A stretch of DNA of 64,000 nt from NCBI GenBank assembly GCA_964036045.1, contig OZ038380.1, forward strand, positions 10,873,913 through 10,937,912, written 5' to 3'. Positions within the stretch are counted from its first letter, which is position 1. Every line of letters begins with the position of its first letter. Of this stretch, positions 25,701 to 38,500 are shown piece by piece. Below the pieces are notes generated by a model that saw only the letters and a program-made list of their open reading frames with translations, made no database searches and was not told the origin of the DNA. Origin of the DNA: Eutreptiella sp. 'Long Island Sound 2002' (lineage: Eukaryota > Euglenozoa > Euglenophyceae > Eutreptiales > Eutreptiaceae). The position numbers were made by a program, and so were the translations under genes.

Positions 25701-25965
25701 GAAACCGGTATCAGCAGCTTCCTTTTCTTGATTGTCGGAAAGAAACTCTTGGTTGGCAACGATTTCCCGTGGTGTGTGTACTTGTGTCCTACTTTTGCCG
25801 GCTTGCTATTGTGAATGCCACAATGCCACAACGGAATACGGACAGTGGTCATCACGCTGGAATTGATGGTAGCACTATTATTTGCTTGGTCACTATTATT
25901 TGTTCGATGCATTGCTGGAATGGCTGGAATTGTATATGGAGGGGGCATTCGGTCAATCAACCATT

Positions 25966-26030
<65 letters not shown>

Positions 26031-26561
26031 CTCGCTCGCTCGCTCGCTCTAGACGCGCCATCCTCCCCGTGCGCACACCAGTCCCGAAACTCGGGTGCAT
26101 TTGGTATGTAATTCTAGCCTTTTGTGTTACACAATCTAAATGCCTTTCCCGGGTGCATTGTTTTATCTGAAGATCAAAGGTGTCTTTTCTTTCTCCACCA
26201 TGACACATGATGCTTGTCTTTTGTACCAAGTTTGTTGACTCTTTACGGAGTTCCACTCCGCATAGATGAGGCAAGGCCATCCATCCAGTGGGCGCAGTGT
26301 TCTGTGAACACTCCCACAAAATGCACAGATATGCACCACAGCGCCCACTGCTCTGACAGTCGTGCGGACAGAAAGGCCGACTGAGCGAAATCCCTTGGAT
26401 CTGTGGGTCATCACAAGCCAATGGTCCAACGAGGACACCATTGGCAAACAATTCAAACAGTAGAGTATCTTACAACCTCCGAACCATCTAACCCTTTCCC
26501 GACCTGCGTTCCTCCTGATTTCCTGTGTCTCTTTTCAAGGCCCTTCTATATCAGCTTTGAT
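22717..26561. other. Gene-poor interval, no supported gene
   Basis: Both strands carry ORFs up to 190 residues (23775-24347 plus, 23920-24426 minus), but they overlap antisense and show no motif. A minus-strand stretch near 23.1 kb (MRMFDEEL) is loosely like one near 19.5 kb (IRMFDNIAQ) and could be a transposon relic. An inverted GCCTCCTGTTTTGCC / GGCAAAAACAGGAGGC pair lies at 25.55-25.63 kb. Confidence 0.45.
25967..26028 (+). repeat. (CT)n microsatellite
   Basis: About 31 uninterrupted CT units, followed by a short CGCT repeat. It lies some 530 bases upstream of the first recognised lipase maturation factor exon. Confidence 0.95.
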
Positions 26562-29500
26562 ATGTGGGCCACGCCACGCAGAATCCAAATGGCGTTAGTG
26601 CTGGTGGCAGGGGTTTGCCTTTGGGGCCTTGTGGCGCCTTTCGTCGTGGGCCCAGCGCAGGCACCGTCATTTTGGGCCTCCCGGTGGCTCTTCCTCCGGG
26701 TGTTCAATGTCTTGACGGCAACGGCGTTCTTGTCGGCCGCGGTCCAGATCACAGGGCTGATAGGTATGACCATCACTGCTGTCCGCATGTCACCGCCCTG
26801 TCCTGCCACTGCATCCCCGCACCCTGCCAGCGGTCTCTGTTCCTCATGCACGAGGTTGTTCCCATGCACTTGTTGCTGTACCCGTTGTATGCAGCAACCG
26901 CATAAAAGCACTGTGGTCGTTTCAGCCCGCACAGGACGTGGGCAACAAGAGCGCCTCTCTTTTCTCAGAGATGTGCCCTGCTTCTTCAGTCGTGGAGATT
27001 GATAGGCCTATGCCAAACCGCCCGGCCTTGTCTCCCGAGCTGGGGGGGCGGGGTACGGATTTGCAGTGGCCCTCTTCCAACAAAAATACCCCTCCCCCTC
27101 CGACCAATAAACACCATCATGGGACGCAACTGGCACTCAAGCGGTTCTGGCCAAGCTTCAACGTGTCACATCGCCAAATACTCGATTGACCAAACGGGGC
27201 CGAAATCAACGTTAACTGCCACAGTGGAATGCGGAAAAGTCTGTTTACTGCCCCGACCACACACCCAGTCTCATCCGGCGTTTCGTTGGGGGCTTGTGGT
27301 TGGGGGCCAAGCCTAAAATTACTGTCGACCCTGCGACCCACGGTCAGCATCTCTATGGCGCCCTGGCTCGAGGACAAGGGGTGTGTCGGCGACCCCCGTG
27401 TTGAGGGCGTTTCGCGAGGATCGCGCGGTTCGTCAGAGGCGCAAACTGCCCCCCAGCGTGCGCCTCGTGCGCACCAACCCCCCGCCCCCCTGCGCCTCGC
27501 GCGCACGTGTCTCGTGCGTGCCTCGTGAAGCGAGGCGCGCGGATGCCGCGGAACTACCCAAGTCAAGCAGCAGGCCGAGGGACCGCCCACACGGCATTCT
27601 TGTATTGTTTACCTGCCTGTCAAATGCCGCGTGCTGAGTTGCGAATGCTGGAACCATCGTGCGCACTTTTTGCTCATGATGGGCGACGGCTCGCCTGGTT
27701 CCCACCACAACTGCTGGTGTTACTCCCAAAGTTGAACCTCAGTCCCCGTGTAATCACGCTCTGCGCTCTTACCGAGGCGGTCCAAGTATTTCAGCCGTCC
27801 TTTGGCAGGACAGGGCCATAATCTTTTACATTTGCGGGCCGCAGCCCCTGTGGACCGCAAGCCACATCTGGAGTATGGGTCACTGCCAAAGGAATGGGAC
27901 TTCCTGGGCTGTGCAACAGCACAGACCATCAACCGGTTCCGTGCCTGCCCATTGCGTTTCCTACGAGGAGCTTCACGCAGCGGCTTTGAGGCCCATGTGG
28001 CCCCCCGAAACACCCGGATTTCGCGTGAAAAGTCTCGAAAATCCGAATTTTTCTGACAACCTCCTGTGGGCTGTGGGATGGGGTTGGGTCATTCATCATT
28101 TTGGTGACGGGCGGGTACTCTGGCACCCATGGGACCCACTGCCAGGCACATGTAGCGGGGGCCGTGGGTGCTCGAGTGCCGTGTCCGTGCTGTATTGGGC
28201 CGTCCTGTAACGGTGTCGTCACCCGGCCCCGTGCGGCATATCGGCTGCAGCGCAGCGGGTGACAATGGAGGGTGACCCAACAGCTGCGCCGACAGCACCG
28301 CTCGGCAAGGCACGCAACAGACCTCTGAACAGAAGAGCAAGGTACCCCGTGACACTTTGCGCCCAGGGCAGTCCACCTTCATGAACTCACGTGAAACGCA
28401 CCCGACCGTTCACTTGCAGTCAGCCTCACTCGAACTTGTGAAGGGTCACCAGCGGATGTGATACGTACCCCAGAGCGCTTTGCCCCGCTCCATCCGGCCG
28501 AACCCAGGAAGGTGCTGCAGACTCACGCCGAGCGGGCCCTTGGGGAAAAGTGCGTTCGACCTTGTGGGTCAAACTGGGTTGCCCCCCCCCCCCTTTTCGA
28601 TACACCCATGTAGTGCGAAAATGGCCCTTGGCCACCGCGTGGCCGGACTATGAACAGCGAACAATGTCGATCGAACCCGAGCACAATGGGTAGCCCCACG
28701 GACAAAAATTCACTCAACGCGACGCCACTCCGTCCCCCGCTCGTGGTCATTCTACATCACAGGGCAGAGGGGCATGGCCCCAGTACAAGACAAGCTGCCC
28801 AGCCTGTCCCCCTTCGCACGGTGGGTGTTAGGCCGGGCCTCAAGTACCAGGATCCAGGCGATGTGTCTCGGTGGAGCATTTTGCTCTGCGTTGGCTGCTC
28901 TTCTTGATGGAATCTGGCTCCCTTTATCAGGTGTGTAATGTCCACACCCTGTGGAATCCCAAACTGCCCCTCTCCTCCCGACTGCAGTAGTCCAGAGGCC
29001 GGTGTTCCAACAAACCTTGGAAATCCAGTTGGAAAGCCATAAAAAACTGAAATCCAGATGGAAACAGTTTAAAAACGGAAATCCGGGCGGAAAACCACGA
29101 AAAACGGAACTCCGGACAGAAGTGGTCACGGCCCCTGGCGAACACATTTTTGCGCGTCACTTTTTGCGCTCGGACCTCCTGGAATCTTCGACGGCTGTTG
29201 TACCGTAGCCTTGGTAATGCAGCGGTGCATCGCATGCCGGGTTCGCCGTTTTCTTGGTCTGGGGATGTTGCACAGCCGAACAGTTGTGTTCTCCTATGCT
29301 TCTTCGACGGCTGTTTCACCGCGTCACCCTCCAACCACCCGGCCCGCCTTGGCAGATGTCGCAATACATTTTTTATATCTTTAAAGACCGACAAAGTAAT
29401 GGCCCTGTTTGGAATTAAGGGAAGGACATTGTTCAAGGCCTGCAGCTGACGTCCATAGAACGGAAATAGGGGGTTGGGGGGGGCAGAAGCGCGGCGCAGC

Positions 29501-32500
29501 ACTGAATATCACAAGGAACGAACGAAACAGTGACAAGCAAGCGCAGTCGTGCGGCGTTTGCATACATCATCAAATTGGGTGCGGCGTTCTTGTTTGGTTC
29601 CCCGCTCTGCACCCAAACATCTCAGGGCCGCTGCTGCTGCTCCCAGCCGCGCTCATGGGCATCAGCCATTTGTTGTACGGGGTCGTCAAAAGTGCTGGCG
29701 GGCAATTCTTTCAGGTCCCCTCTCTGTGCGTGTGCTACAGCTGTGCTGGCTGAAAGGGCTCTGCAACAACGTGCCCGGTGGAAGACGGTCTGGCGTTAGA
29801 TTTCGTCCCACGTTCTCTGGGCCTGGGTCGTGCATGCCTGCGCACCTGGATTGTTGTGCCGTGAGGCCCCAGCCTGCACATCTGCAAACACAAGGATGAG
29901 CAAACAAAAACCAGCCGGCGCAATGGAGACCTCAAGAAGTAGGATATGTAGGATTAATCATCCATTCTCCTGCCTTGACGATGAGCCTTAGACTGAATAG
30001 ACTGAATGCCTCCTGTCAGAATGCTCGAATCAGAGCATGCGCAGTGCAGTGTCGCCTCAAAATGACACAGCACCAAAGTGGCCACTGTTGCGATGTGGTT
30101 CTCGGCTATGGCCTCAACAGCAATGGGTGTTGTGAATTGCTGCATCACCCCACATTCTGTGCTCACGTTGCGGAACCTGCGATTTGTTGGCGCTTTTGAA
30201 AGAGCCTTTCGGCGCAACATAAAGTATGGGTGGGCGGTGGGGCGTAGCACACAGTATAGCAGAACAAAGCAAAGCAGTGTACCACAACAACGGTGGCAGA
30301 CAGCCACACCACCCGCCGCAAGCACCAGCACCAGCCCAACACCCAACGCCCAGGGTGGGGGTCAGACCCACCACACGGGCACTTCACCCACGCACAGCCA
30401 CCGCCGCCCGCAAACAAAGCACGCGCGCAAACCTCAAAGGCAGGCCACGGGGGCTCGGACTTGGCCCCGCCAATGGGTGGGCGGCGACCCTGCCTGGGTA
30501 GCTGCGGCCGCCATGCCTCACAGAGGCAGCGTAGCGCACAACGTTGAGGCAGCATAGCACACAACGCAGCACAGCACGCCACAGCCGGCAGAGGCACACA
30601 ATGAAACTCGCCAGCACACGACAGCGCGCAGCACACAGTACAGTAGAGCAAAGCAAAGTAGTGTACCACAACAACAGCTGTTCTAAATTGGTACTACCAT
30701 TCCCATCAATTGTAGTTGATCGCCGTCGGGTATAGATATCACGAATTCATCAATCCCAACGTCCCCGCAAAGGTGTCAACCACAATTGAGCTGAGCAAGA
30801 ACAAGGACTCCCCTTGTACCCACTGATGAGTGACTTTTCCGGGGTAGCCTCCCCATTTCTTTGACAACCCAGGGGGGTTGCATTCTACAGATTGGACTTG
30901 GCACCTGCCGACAAAGAAAGCTGAATTGTTGGTTAGGCAGGACCTACTGGACATGGCCTCCGTTGGGATGTGCCTAGGCAGTGAAGTGGCAGGAGGTGCT
31001 GTGACCAACGGCCTGACAAGGCATGACACACCGGAGTAGTCGCATGCACTCAGCCTTTCCACTGCACCCAGTGTTATCATTCGCTTCTTCTCTCTTTCGC
31101 GCAGTTGCAGTGGGATGCCTTGCTGCAGGAGGCCTCGATCCTGGCGTGTGTCTTGGCACTCCCGCACAACTCCCTCCTGGGCCTTCACTGCAGCCAGTGG
31201 CTGCTGGTCCTGCTGTTGTTCCGGCTGATGCTGGGCAGCGGCATCGTCAAGCTCGCCAGCGGGTCTGTCCTCTCGTCTCTGTCCGTGTGCCCAGTCCTCT
31301 GCCCCCCGCTTAGGCCGAGGGAGAGCGTTGGGGAAATGGGGGACGGAATGGCTGAAAGGCTGCGGCCCCGAGCATGTGATACGCAGCAGCAGGGCTCCAT
31401 TGGGCGCCGAAAAATGACCCGATAATGCCCGGTTCTTGGGTTTTGGGTGTCGAGCATTCCGTACACTATCATCCTGAGCGCTGGGGTAGCTGCTATTCTC
31501 AGCCTTTGGATGGAGTTAACTCTGTGCCGGTGTGGACGAGGTGCACGACCGGGAGACTCAATGCGGGCCCGGGGGGGGGGGAAGGAATGATGTGCTGGAA
31601 AAGATGGGTTCTGGCATCTGGAATATTTGGGGAAGAAACTGGCAAAAATTGAGGTTGAGCATTGTTGAGGGGCGTCAAAGGTGGTGGAGGTCTGGAGAGG
31701 GTCACTGGGGGTTTGTGGGGATGACGGCGTTGAGATTTTTTGGGTGGTAATCCACAGCAGACTCTCCAGAAGTAGAGGTGGGGACTTCCTGAATTTCTGA
31801 TTCAAGTCCCTGTGGCCACCTTCTCACGTCCCCCCCATCCAATTGCACAGCTCTTCAAACACCCCCACAACCCTCTGCAGGCAGTGTGGAGGGCGGACTG
31901 GTGTTGTAGAGGCAGCCTGTACACTTGTAAAGAATCCGCCCCACCCGCACCGCAGTTCTGTGGTTCAGAATGCAAAGACATGTTTGTAAGCCGCATGTAG
32001 TGGGAAAGAGGGACTGGGACATGCCTGTGAGAGTGAGAGAGGGGTGGAGGGTTAACGACCATGCGGTCAACGCAGCACATCAGATACAACAGATACCGAC
32101 TAAGCCCATCACCAGCTGATGAGGAAGGCGAGTTGAGTTAGCAGTGTAGTAGTGTAGTCGCACGTACAACTTCGTGCACCTTTCCTTGACTTTTCAATGT
32201 CGGGGGTGGCGGATGCACCAGACATTTCGTGCGAATGTTGTGCGTCGGCCGCATCATGGGCAAACTCCCCGCAGCCTGCACCTTTGTGTTGCATGAGGCG
32301 TTGAGGGGGTGAAGATCTGTGCAAGTCTGTTGTGGGTTTGAGAGGGGCGAGGGTATTGAACGGGTTGTTGGCGCGGATTTTGTTCACACGGATTTAAGAG
32401 GGGCTTGTGTCGTGTAGTGTCGTGGTGTGAAGTGTTGGTGAGGGTGTTGGTGCCCGAATATGTTCGGATTGGGAGGTGATTGCCTACGTTGCCTGTCCCC

Positions 32501-35500
32501 AGACGGTGGGGAGGCGTATTTGGTGGATTTGAGTGGGACTGTTGTCCCTCTGCGCACAAGTGCTGCTTCTGCCCCCGTGGCACCCACACTTGCATGCGTT
32601 GCCCTCCTATTTCCAAGTGCAGCCCGGATTGGAAGCCTTCCCCCTCCTTGGGTGTCCGTCCCTGTGTTTGTTTTTCAGAGACCCCAACTGGGCCACCCTC
32701 CGGGCCATGGATTTCCACTACCTTACACAACCTCTCCCTTCGGGCTTTGCCCGCGCAGCGCATTTCCAGCCCCGGGCCTTGTCCACTGCTGCGTGTGCGG
32801 GCATGTTTGTGGTGGAGATCATTGTGCCCTTCTTGTTCTTTGGAGGGGCATGGTGTAGGGCGATCGCATTCCTCACACAGGTGGGCCTGCAGGTATGCCA
32901 CAAGTTGCCTGATATGCCCACTGCTGCGGTGGTGCGTCCTGCATGTTCCATTTCTTGGCCCCGCCCCACCCCCAGGTCTGTGCACCTGATACCCAGAATG
33001 CCCACTGCACCATACGTGCAGCCCATGGCCCATGCGCAGGCCATAGGGTTCTCAGGCACAGTGCACGGTTGCTTTTTTTTTTGGCATGTGCTGAGAACCC
33101 ACACACCCAACCCTCTAGGACAATAGTGGTGTAGGACAAATATCAAGACTCGAACTAGGACCGAGCTGGGTTCTAGTCTTGCGTAACGCATTGGAAATCA
33201 CCGTTGAAGAAAGACCGCTTGCTTTAGAGATGTGCCTCCATGGTTACGGCGATGGTCCTAAAACGCGGCTGGAAAACGGCCCATTTTCACCTCAAAATGG
33301 ACCACCGCGTGGCACCACGGCGTGGTACACGCCTTATTGAACACCCATTTGCCATCCTTTGATAGCCCAATCGCCATGAAAGAACAACGGCCCTCATCGG
33401 AAACACCTGCTTGGCGTAGCGGCGATCGTCCTGAAATTTCAGGACGATCGTCCTGAAAACAGCCAAAAACAGCCCAAAAACGGCCATTTTTGGACACTAA
33501 ATCGGCCATAGAACGGGCTAGACGGCTCAAAATGCAACGAGAGTTGTTTGTGGTGATGCGCCTTTGCCCCCCGGTCGTTTTGAGCTACTTGGATGCCGGT
33601 TTTGAGCCGCGGTGTGGTCGCAAGGACTTTTTACTCGCCTGCTACTGCTGCTTGCTGCTGCTGCTAAAACGTGTGGCTCACCCTTGGCCCCTAAAAGGTG
33701 GTGTAAAACCTCGACAGGGTAAACCCAGCTCGGTAATCAAGACTCGAACTAGGACCGAGCTGGGTCCTAGTCTTGCGTAACGCATTGGAAATCACCGATG
33801 AAGAAAGACCGCTTGCTTTAGGGATGTACCTCCACGGTCAGGACAATTGTGCTGAAACACGGCTCAAAAACGGCTCATTTTCACCTCAAAATGGACCACT
33901 GCGTGGCACCACGGCGTGGTACACGCCTTATTGAACACCCATTTGCCATCCTTTGATAGCCCAATCGCCATGAAAGAACTACGGCCCTCATCGGAAACAC
34001 CTGCTTGGCGTAGCGGCGATCGTCCTGAAATTTCAGGACGATCGTCCTGAAAACAGCCAAAATCAGCCCAAAAACGGCCATTTTTGGACACTAAATCGGC
34101 CATAGAACGGGCTACACGGCTCAAAATGCAATGAAACTTGTTTGTGGTGATGCGCCTTGGCTCCCCGGTCGTTTTGAGCTGCTTGGATGCCGGTTTTGAG
34201 CCGCGGTGTGGTCGCAAGGACTTTTTACTCACCTGCTTGCTGCTTGCTGCTGCTAAAACGTGTTGCTCACCCTTGGCCCCTAAAAGGTGGTGTAAAACCT
34301 CGACAGGGTAAACCCAGCTCGGTAATCAAGACTCGAACTAGGACCGAGCTGGGTCCTAGTCTTGCGTAACGCATTGGAGATCACCGTTGAAGAAAGACCG
34401 CTTGCTTTAGGGATGTACCTCCACAGTCAGGACGATTGTGCTGAAACACGGCTCAGAATTGGCTCATTTTCACCTCAAAATGGACCACTGCGTGGCACCA
34501 CGGCGTGGTACACGCCTTATTGAACACCCATTTGCCATCCTTTGATAGCCCAATCGCCATGAAAGAACAACGGCCCTCATCGGAAACACCTGCTTGGCGT
34601 AGCGGCGATCGTCCTGAAATTTCAGGACGATCGTCCTGAAAACAGCCAAAAACAGCCCAAAAACGGCCATTTTTGGACACTAAATCGGCCGTAGAACGGG
34701 CTAGACGGCTCAAAATGCAACGAGAGTTATTTGTGGTGATGCGCCTTTGCCCCCCGGTCGCTTTGAGCTACTTGGATGCCGGTTTTGAGCCGCGGTGTGG
34801 TCGCAAGGACTTTTTAACCGCCTGCTGCTGCTGCTGCTGCTTGCTGCTGCTGCTTGCTGCTGCTGCTTGCTGCTGCTTGCTTGCTTGCTGCTGCTAAAAC
34901 GTGTGGCTCACCCTTGGCCCCTCAAAGGTGGTGTAAAACCTCGACAGGGTAAACCCAGCTCGGTAATCAAGACTCGAACTAGGACCGAGCTGGGTCCTAG
35001 TCTTGCGTAACGCATGGGAAATCACCGTTGAAGAAAGACCGCTTGCTTTAGAGATGTGCCTCCATGGTTACGGCGGTGGTCCTGAAACGCGGCTGGAAAA
35101 TGGCTCATTTTCACCTCAAAATGGACCACTGCGTGGCACCACGGCGTGGTACACGCCTTATTGAACACCCATTTGCCATCCTTTGATAGCCCAATCGCCA
35201 TGAAAGAGCAACGGCCCTCATCGGAAACACCTGCTTGGCGTAGCGGCGATCGTCCTGAAATTTCAGGACGATCGTCCTGAAAACAGCCAAAATCAGCCCA
35301 AAAACGGCCATTTTTGGACACTAAATCGGCCATAGAACGGGCTACACGGCTCAAAATGCAACGAGAGTTGTTTGTGGTGATGTGCCTTTGCCCCCCGGTC
35401 ATTTTGAGCTACTTGGATGCCGGTTTTGAGCCGCGGTGTGGTCTCAAGGCCTTTTTAACCGCCTGTTGCTGCTGCTGCTGCTTGCTGCTTGCTGCTTGCT

Positions 35501-38500
35501 AAAACGTGTGGCTCACCCTTGGCCCCTAAAAGGTGGTGTAAAACCTCGACAGGGTAAACCCAGCTCGGTAATCAAGACTCGAACTAGGACCGAGCTGGGT
35601 CCTAGTCTTGCGTAACGCTTTGGAGATCACTGCGGGTGAAAGACCGCTTGCTTTATGGATGTACCTCCACAGTCAGGACGATTGTCCTAAAACGCGGCTG
35701 CAAAAACGGCTCGTTTTCACCTCAAAATGGACCACCGCGTGGCACCACGGTGTGGTACACGCCTTATTGAACACCCATTTGCCATCCTTTGATAGCCCAA
35801 TCGCCATGAAAGAGCAACGGCCCTCATCGGAAACACCTGCTTGGCGTAGCGGCGATCGTCCTGAGTTTTCAGGACGATCGTCCTGAAAACAGCCAAAATC
35901 AGCCCAAAAACGGCCATTTTTGGACACTAAATCGGCCGTAGAACGGGCTACACGGCTCAAAATGCAACGAGAGTTGTTTGTGGTGATGCGCCTTTGCCCC
36001 CCGGTCGTTTTGAGCCACTTGGATGCCGGTTTTGAGCCGCGGTGTGGTCGCAAGGACTTTTGGACCTTCTGCTGCTTGCTGCTTGCTGCTGCTGCTGTTG
36101 CTGCTAAAATGTGTTGCTCATCCTTGGCCCCTAAAAGGTGGTGTAAAACCTTGACAAGGTAAACCCAGCTCGGTAACCCAGCTCGGTAATCAAGACTCGA
36201 ACTAGCACCGAGCTGGGTCCTAGTCTTGCGTAACGCATTGGAGATCACTGTTGAAGAAAGACTGCTTGCTGTGCAGATGTGCCTCCACGGTCAGGACGAT
36301 TGTGCTGAAACACGGCTCAAAAACGGCTCATTTTCACCTCAAAATGGACCACCGCGTGGCACCACGGTGTGGTACACGCCTTATTGAACACCTATTTGCC
36401 ATTCTTTGATAGCCCAATCGCCATGAAAGAACAACGGCCCTCATCGGAAACACCTGCTTGGCGTAGCGGCGATCGTCCTGAAATTTCAGGACGATCGTCC
36501 TGAAAACAGCCAAAAACAGCCCAAAAACGGCCATTTTTGGACACTAAATCGGCCGTAGAACGGGCTAGACGGCTCGAAATGCAACGAAACTTGTTTGTGG
36601 TGATGCGCCTTGGCTCCCCGGTCGTTTTGAGCTGCTTGGATGCCGGTTTTGAGCCGCGGTGTGGTCGCAAGGACTTTTTAACCGCCTGCTGCTGCTGCTG
36701 CTTGCTGCTGCTGCTTGCTTGCTTGCTGCTGCTAAAACGTGTTGCTCACCCTTGGCCCCTAAAAGGTGGTGTAAAACCTCGACAGGGTAAACCCAGCTCG
36801 GTAATCAAGACTCGAACTAGCACCGAGCTGGGTTCTAGTCTTGCGTAACGCATTGGAGATCACCGTTGAAGAAAGACCGCTTGCTTTAGAGATGTGCCTC
36901 CATGGTTACGGCGATGGTCCTAAAACGCGGCTGGAAAACGGCCCATTTTCACCTCAAAATGGACCACTGCGTGGCACCACGGTGTGGTACACGCCTTATT
37001 GAACCCCTATTTGCCATGCTTTGATGGCCCAATCGCCATGAAAGAACAACGGCCCTCATCGGAAACACCTGCTCGGCGTAGCGGCGATCGTCCTGAAATT
37101 TCAGGACGATCGTCCTGAAAACAGCCAAAATCAGCCTAAAACCGGCCATTTTTGGACACTAAATCGGCCGTAGAACGGGCTAGACGGCTCAAAATGCAAT
37201 GAAACTTGATTGTGGTGATGCGCCTTTGCTCCCCGGTCGTTTTGAGCTACTTGGATGCCGGTTTTGAGCCGCGGTGTGGTCGCAAGGACTTTTTACTCGT
37301 CTGCTTGCTGCTTGCTGCTGCTTGCTTTTGGTTGCTGCTTGCTAAAACGTGTGGCTCACCCTTGGCCCCTAAAAGGTGGTGTAAAACCTCGACAGGGTAA
37401 ACCCAGCTCGGTAATCAAGACTCGAACTAGGACCGAGCTGGGTCCTAGTCTTGCGTAACGCATTGGAAATCACCGTTGAAGAAAGACCGCTTGCTTTCAA
37501 GATGTGCCTCCATGGTTACGGCGATGGTCCTAAAACGCGGCTGGAAAACGGCCCATTTTCACCTCAAAATGGACCACTGCGTGGCACCACGGCGTGGTAC
37601 ACGCCTTATTGAACACCCATTTGCCATCCTTTGATAGCCCAATCGCCATGAAAGAGCAACGGCCCTCATCGGAAACACCTGCTCGGCGTAGCGGCGATCG
37701 TCCTGAAATTTCAGGACGATCGTCCTGAAAACAGCCAAAAACAGCCCAAAAACGGCCATTTTTGGACACTAAATCGGCCGTAGAACGGGCTAGACGGCTC
37801 GAAATGCAACGAGAGTTGTTTGTGGTGATGCGCCTTTGCCCCCCGGTCGTTTTGAGCTACTTGGATGCCGGTTTTGAGCCGCGGTGTGGTCGCAAGGCCT
37901 TTTTAACCGCCTGCTGCTGCTGCTGCTTGCTTGCTTGCTTGTGCTAAAACGTGTGGCTCACCCTTGGCCCCTAAAAGGTGGTGTAAAACCTCGACAGGGT
38001 AAACCCAGCTCGGTAATCAAGACTCGAACTAGGACCGAGCTGGGTCCTAGTCTTGCGTAACGCATTGGAAATCACCGTTGAAGAAAGACCGCTTGCTTTA
38101 GAGATGTGCCTCCATGGTTACGGCGGTGGTCCTAAAACGCGGCTGGAAAACGGCTCATTTCCACCTCAAAATGGACCACTGCGTGGCACCACGGCGTGGT
38201 ACACGCCTTATTGAACACCCATTTGCCATCCTTTGATAGCCCAATCGCCATGAAAAAACAACGGCCCTCATCGGAAACACCTGCTTGGCGTAGCGGCGAT
38301 CGTCCTGAAATTTCAGGACGATCGTCCTGAAAACAGCCGAAAACAGCCCAAAAACGGCCATTTTTGGACACTAAATCGGCCGTAGAACGGGCTAGACGGC
38401 TCAAAATGCAATGAAACTTGATTGTGGTGATGCGCCTTTGCTCCCCGGTCGTTTTGAGCTACTTGGATGCCGGTTTTGAGCCGCGGTGTGGTCGCAAGGA

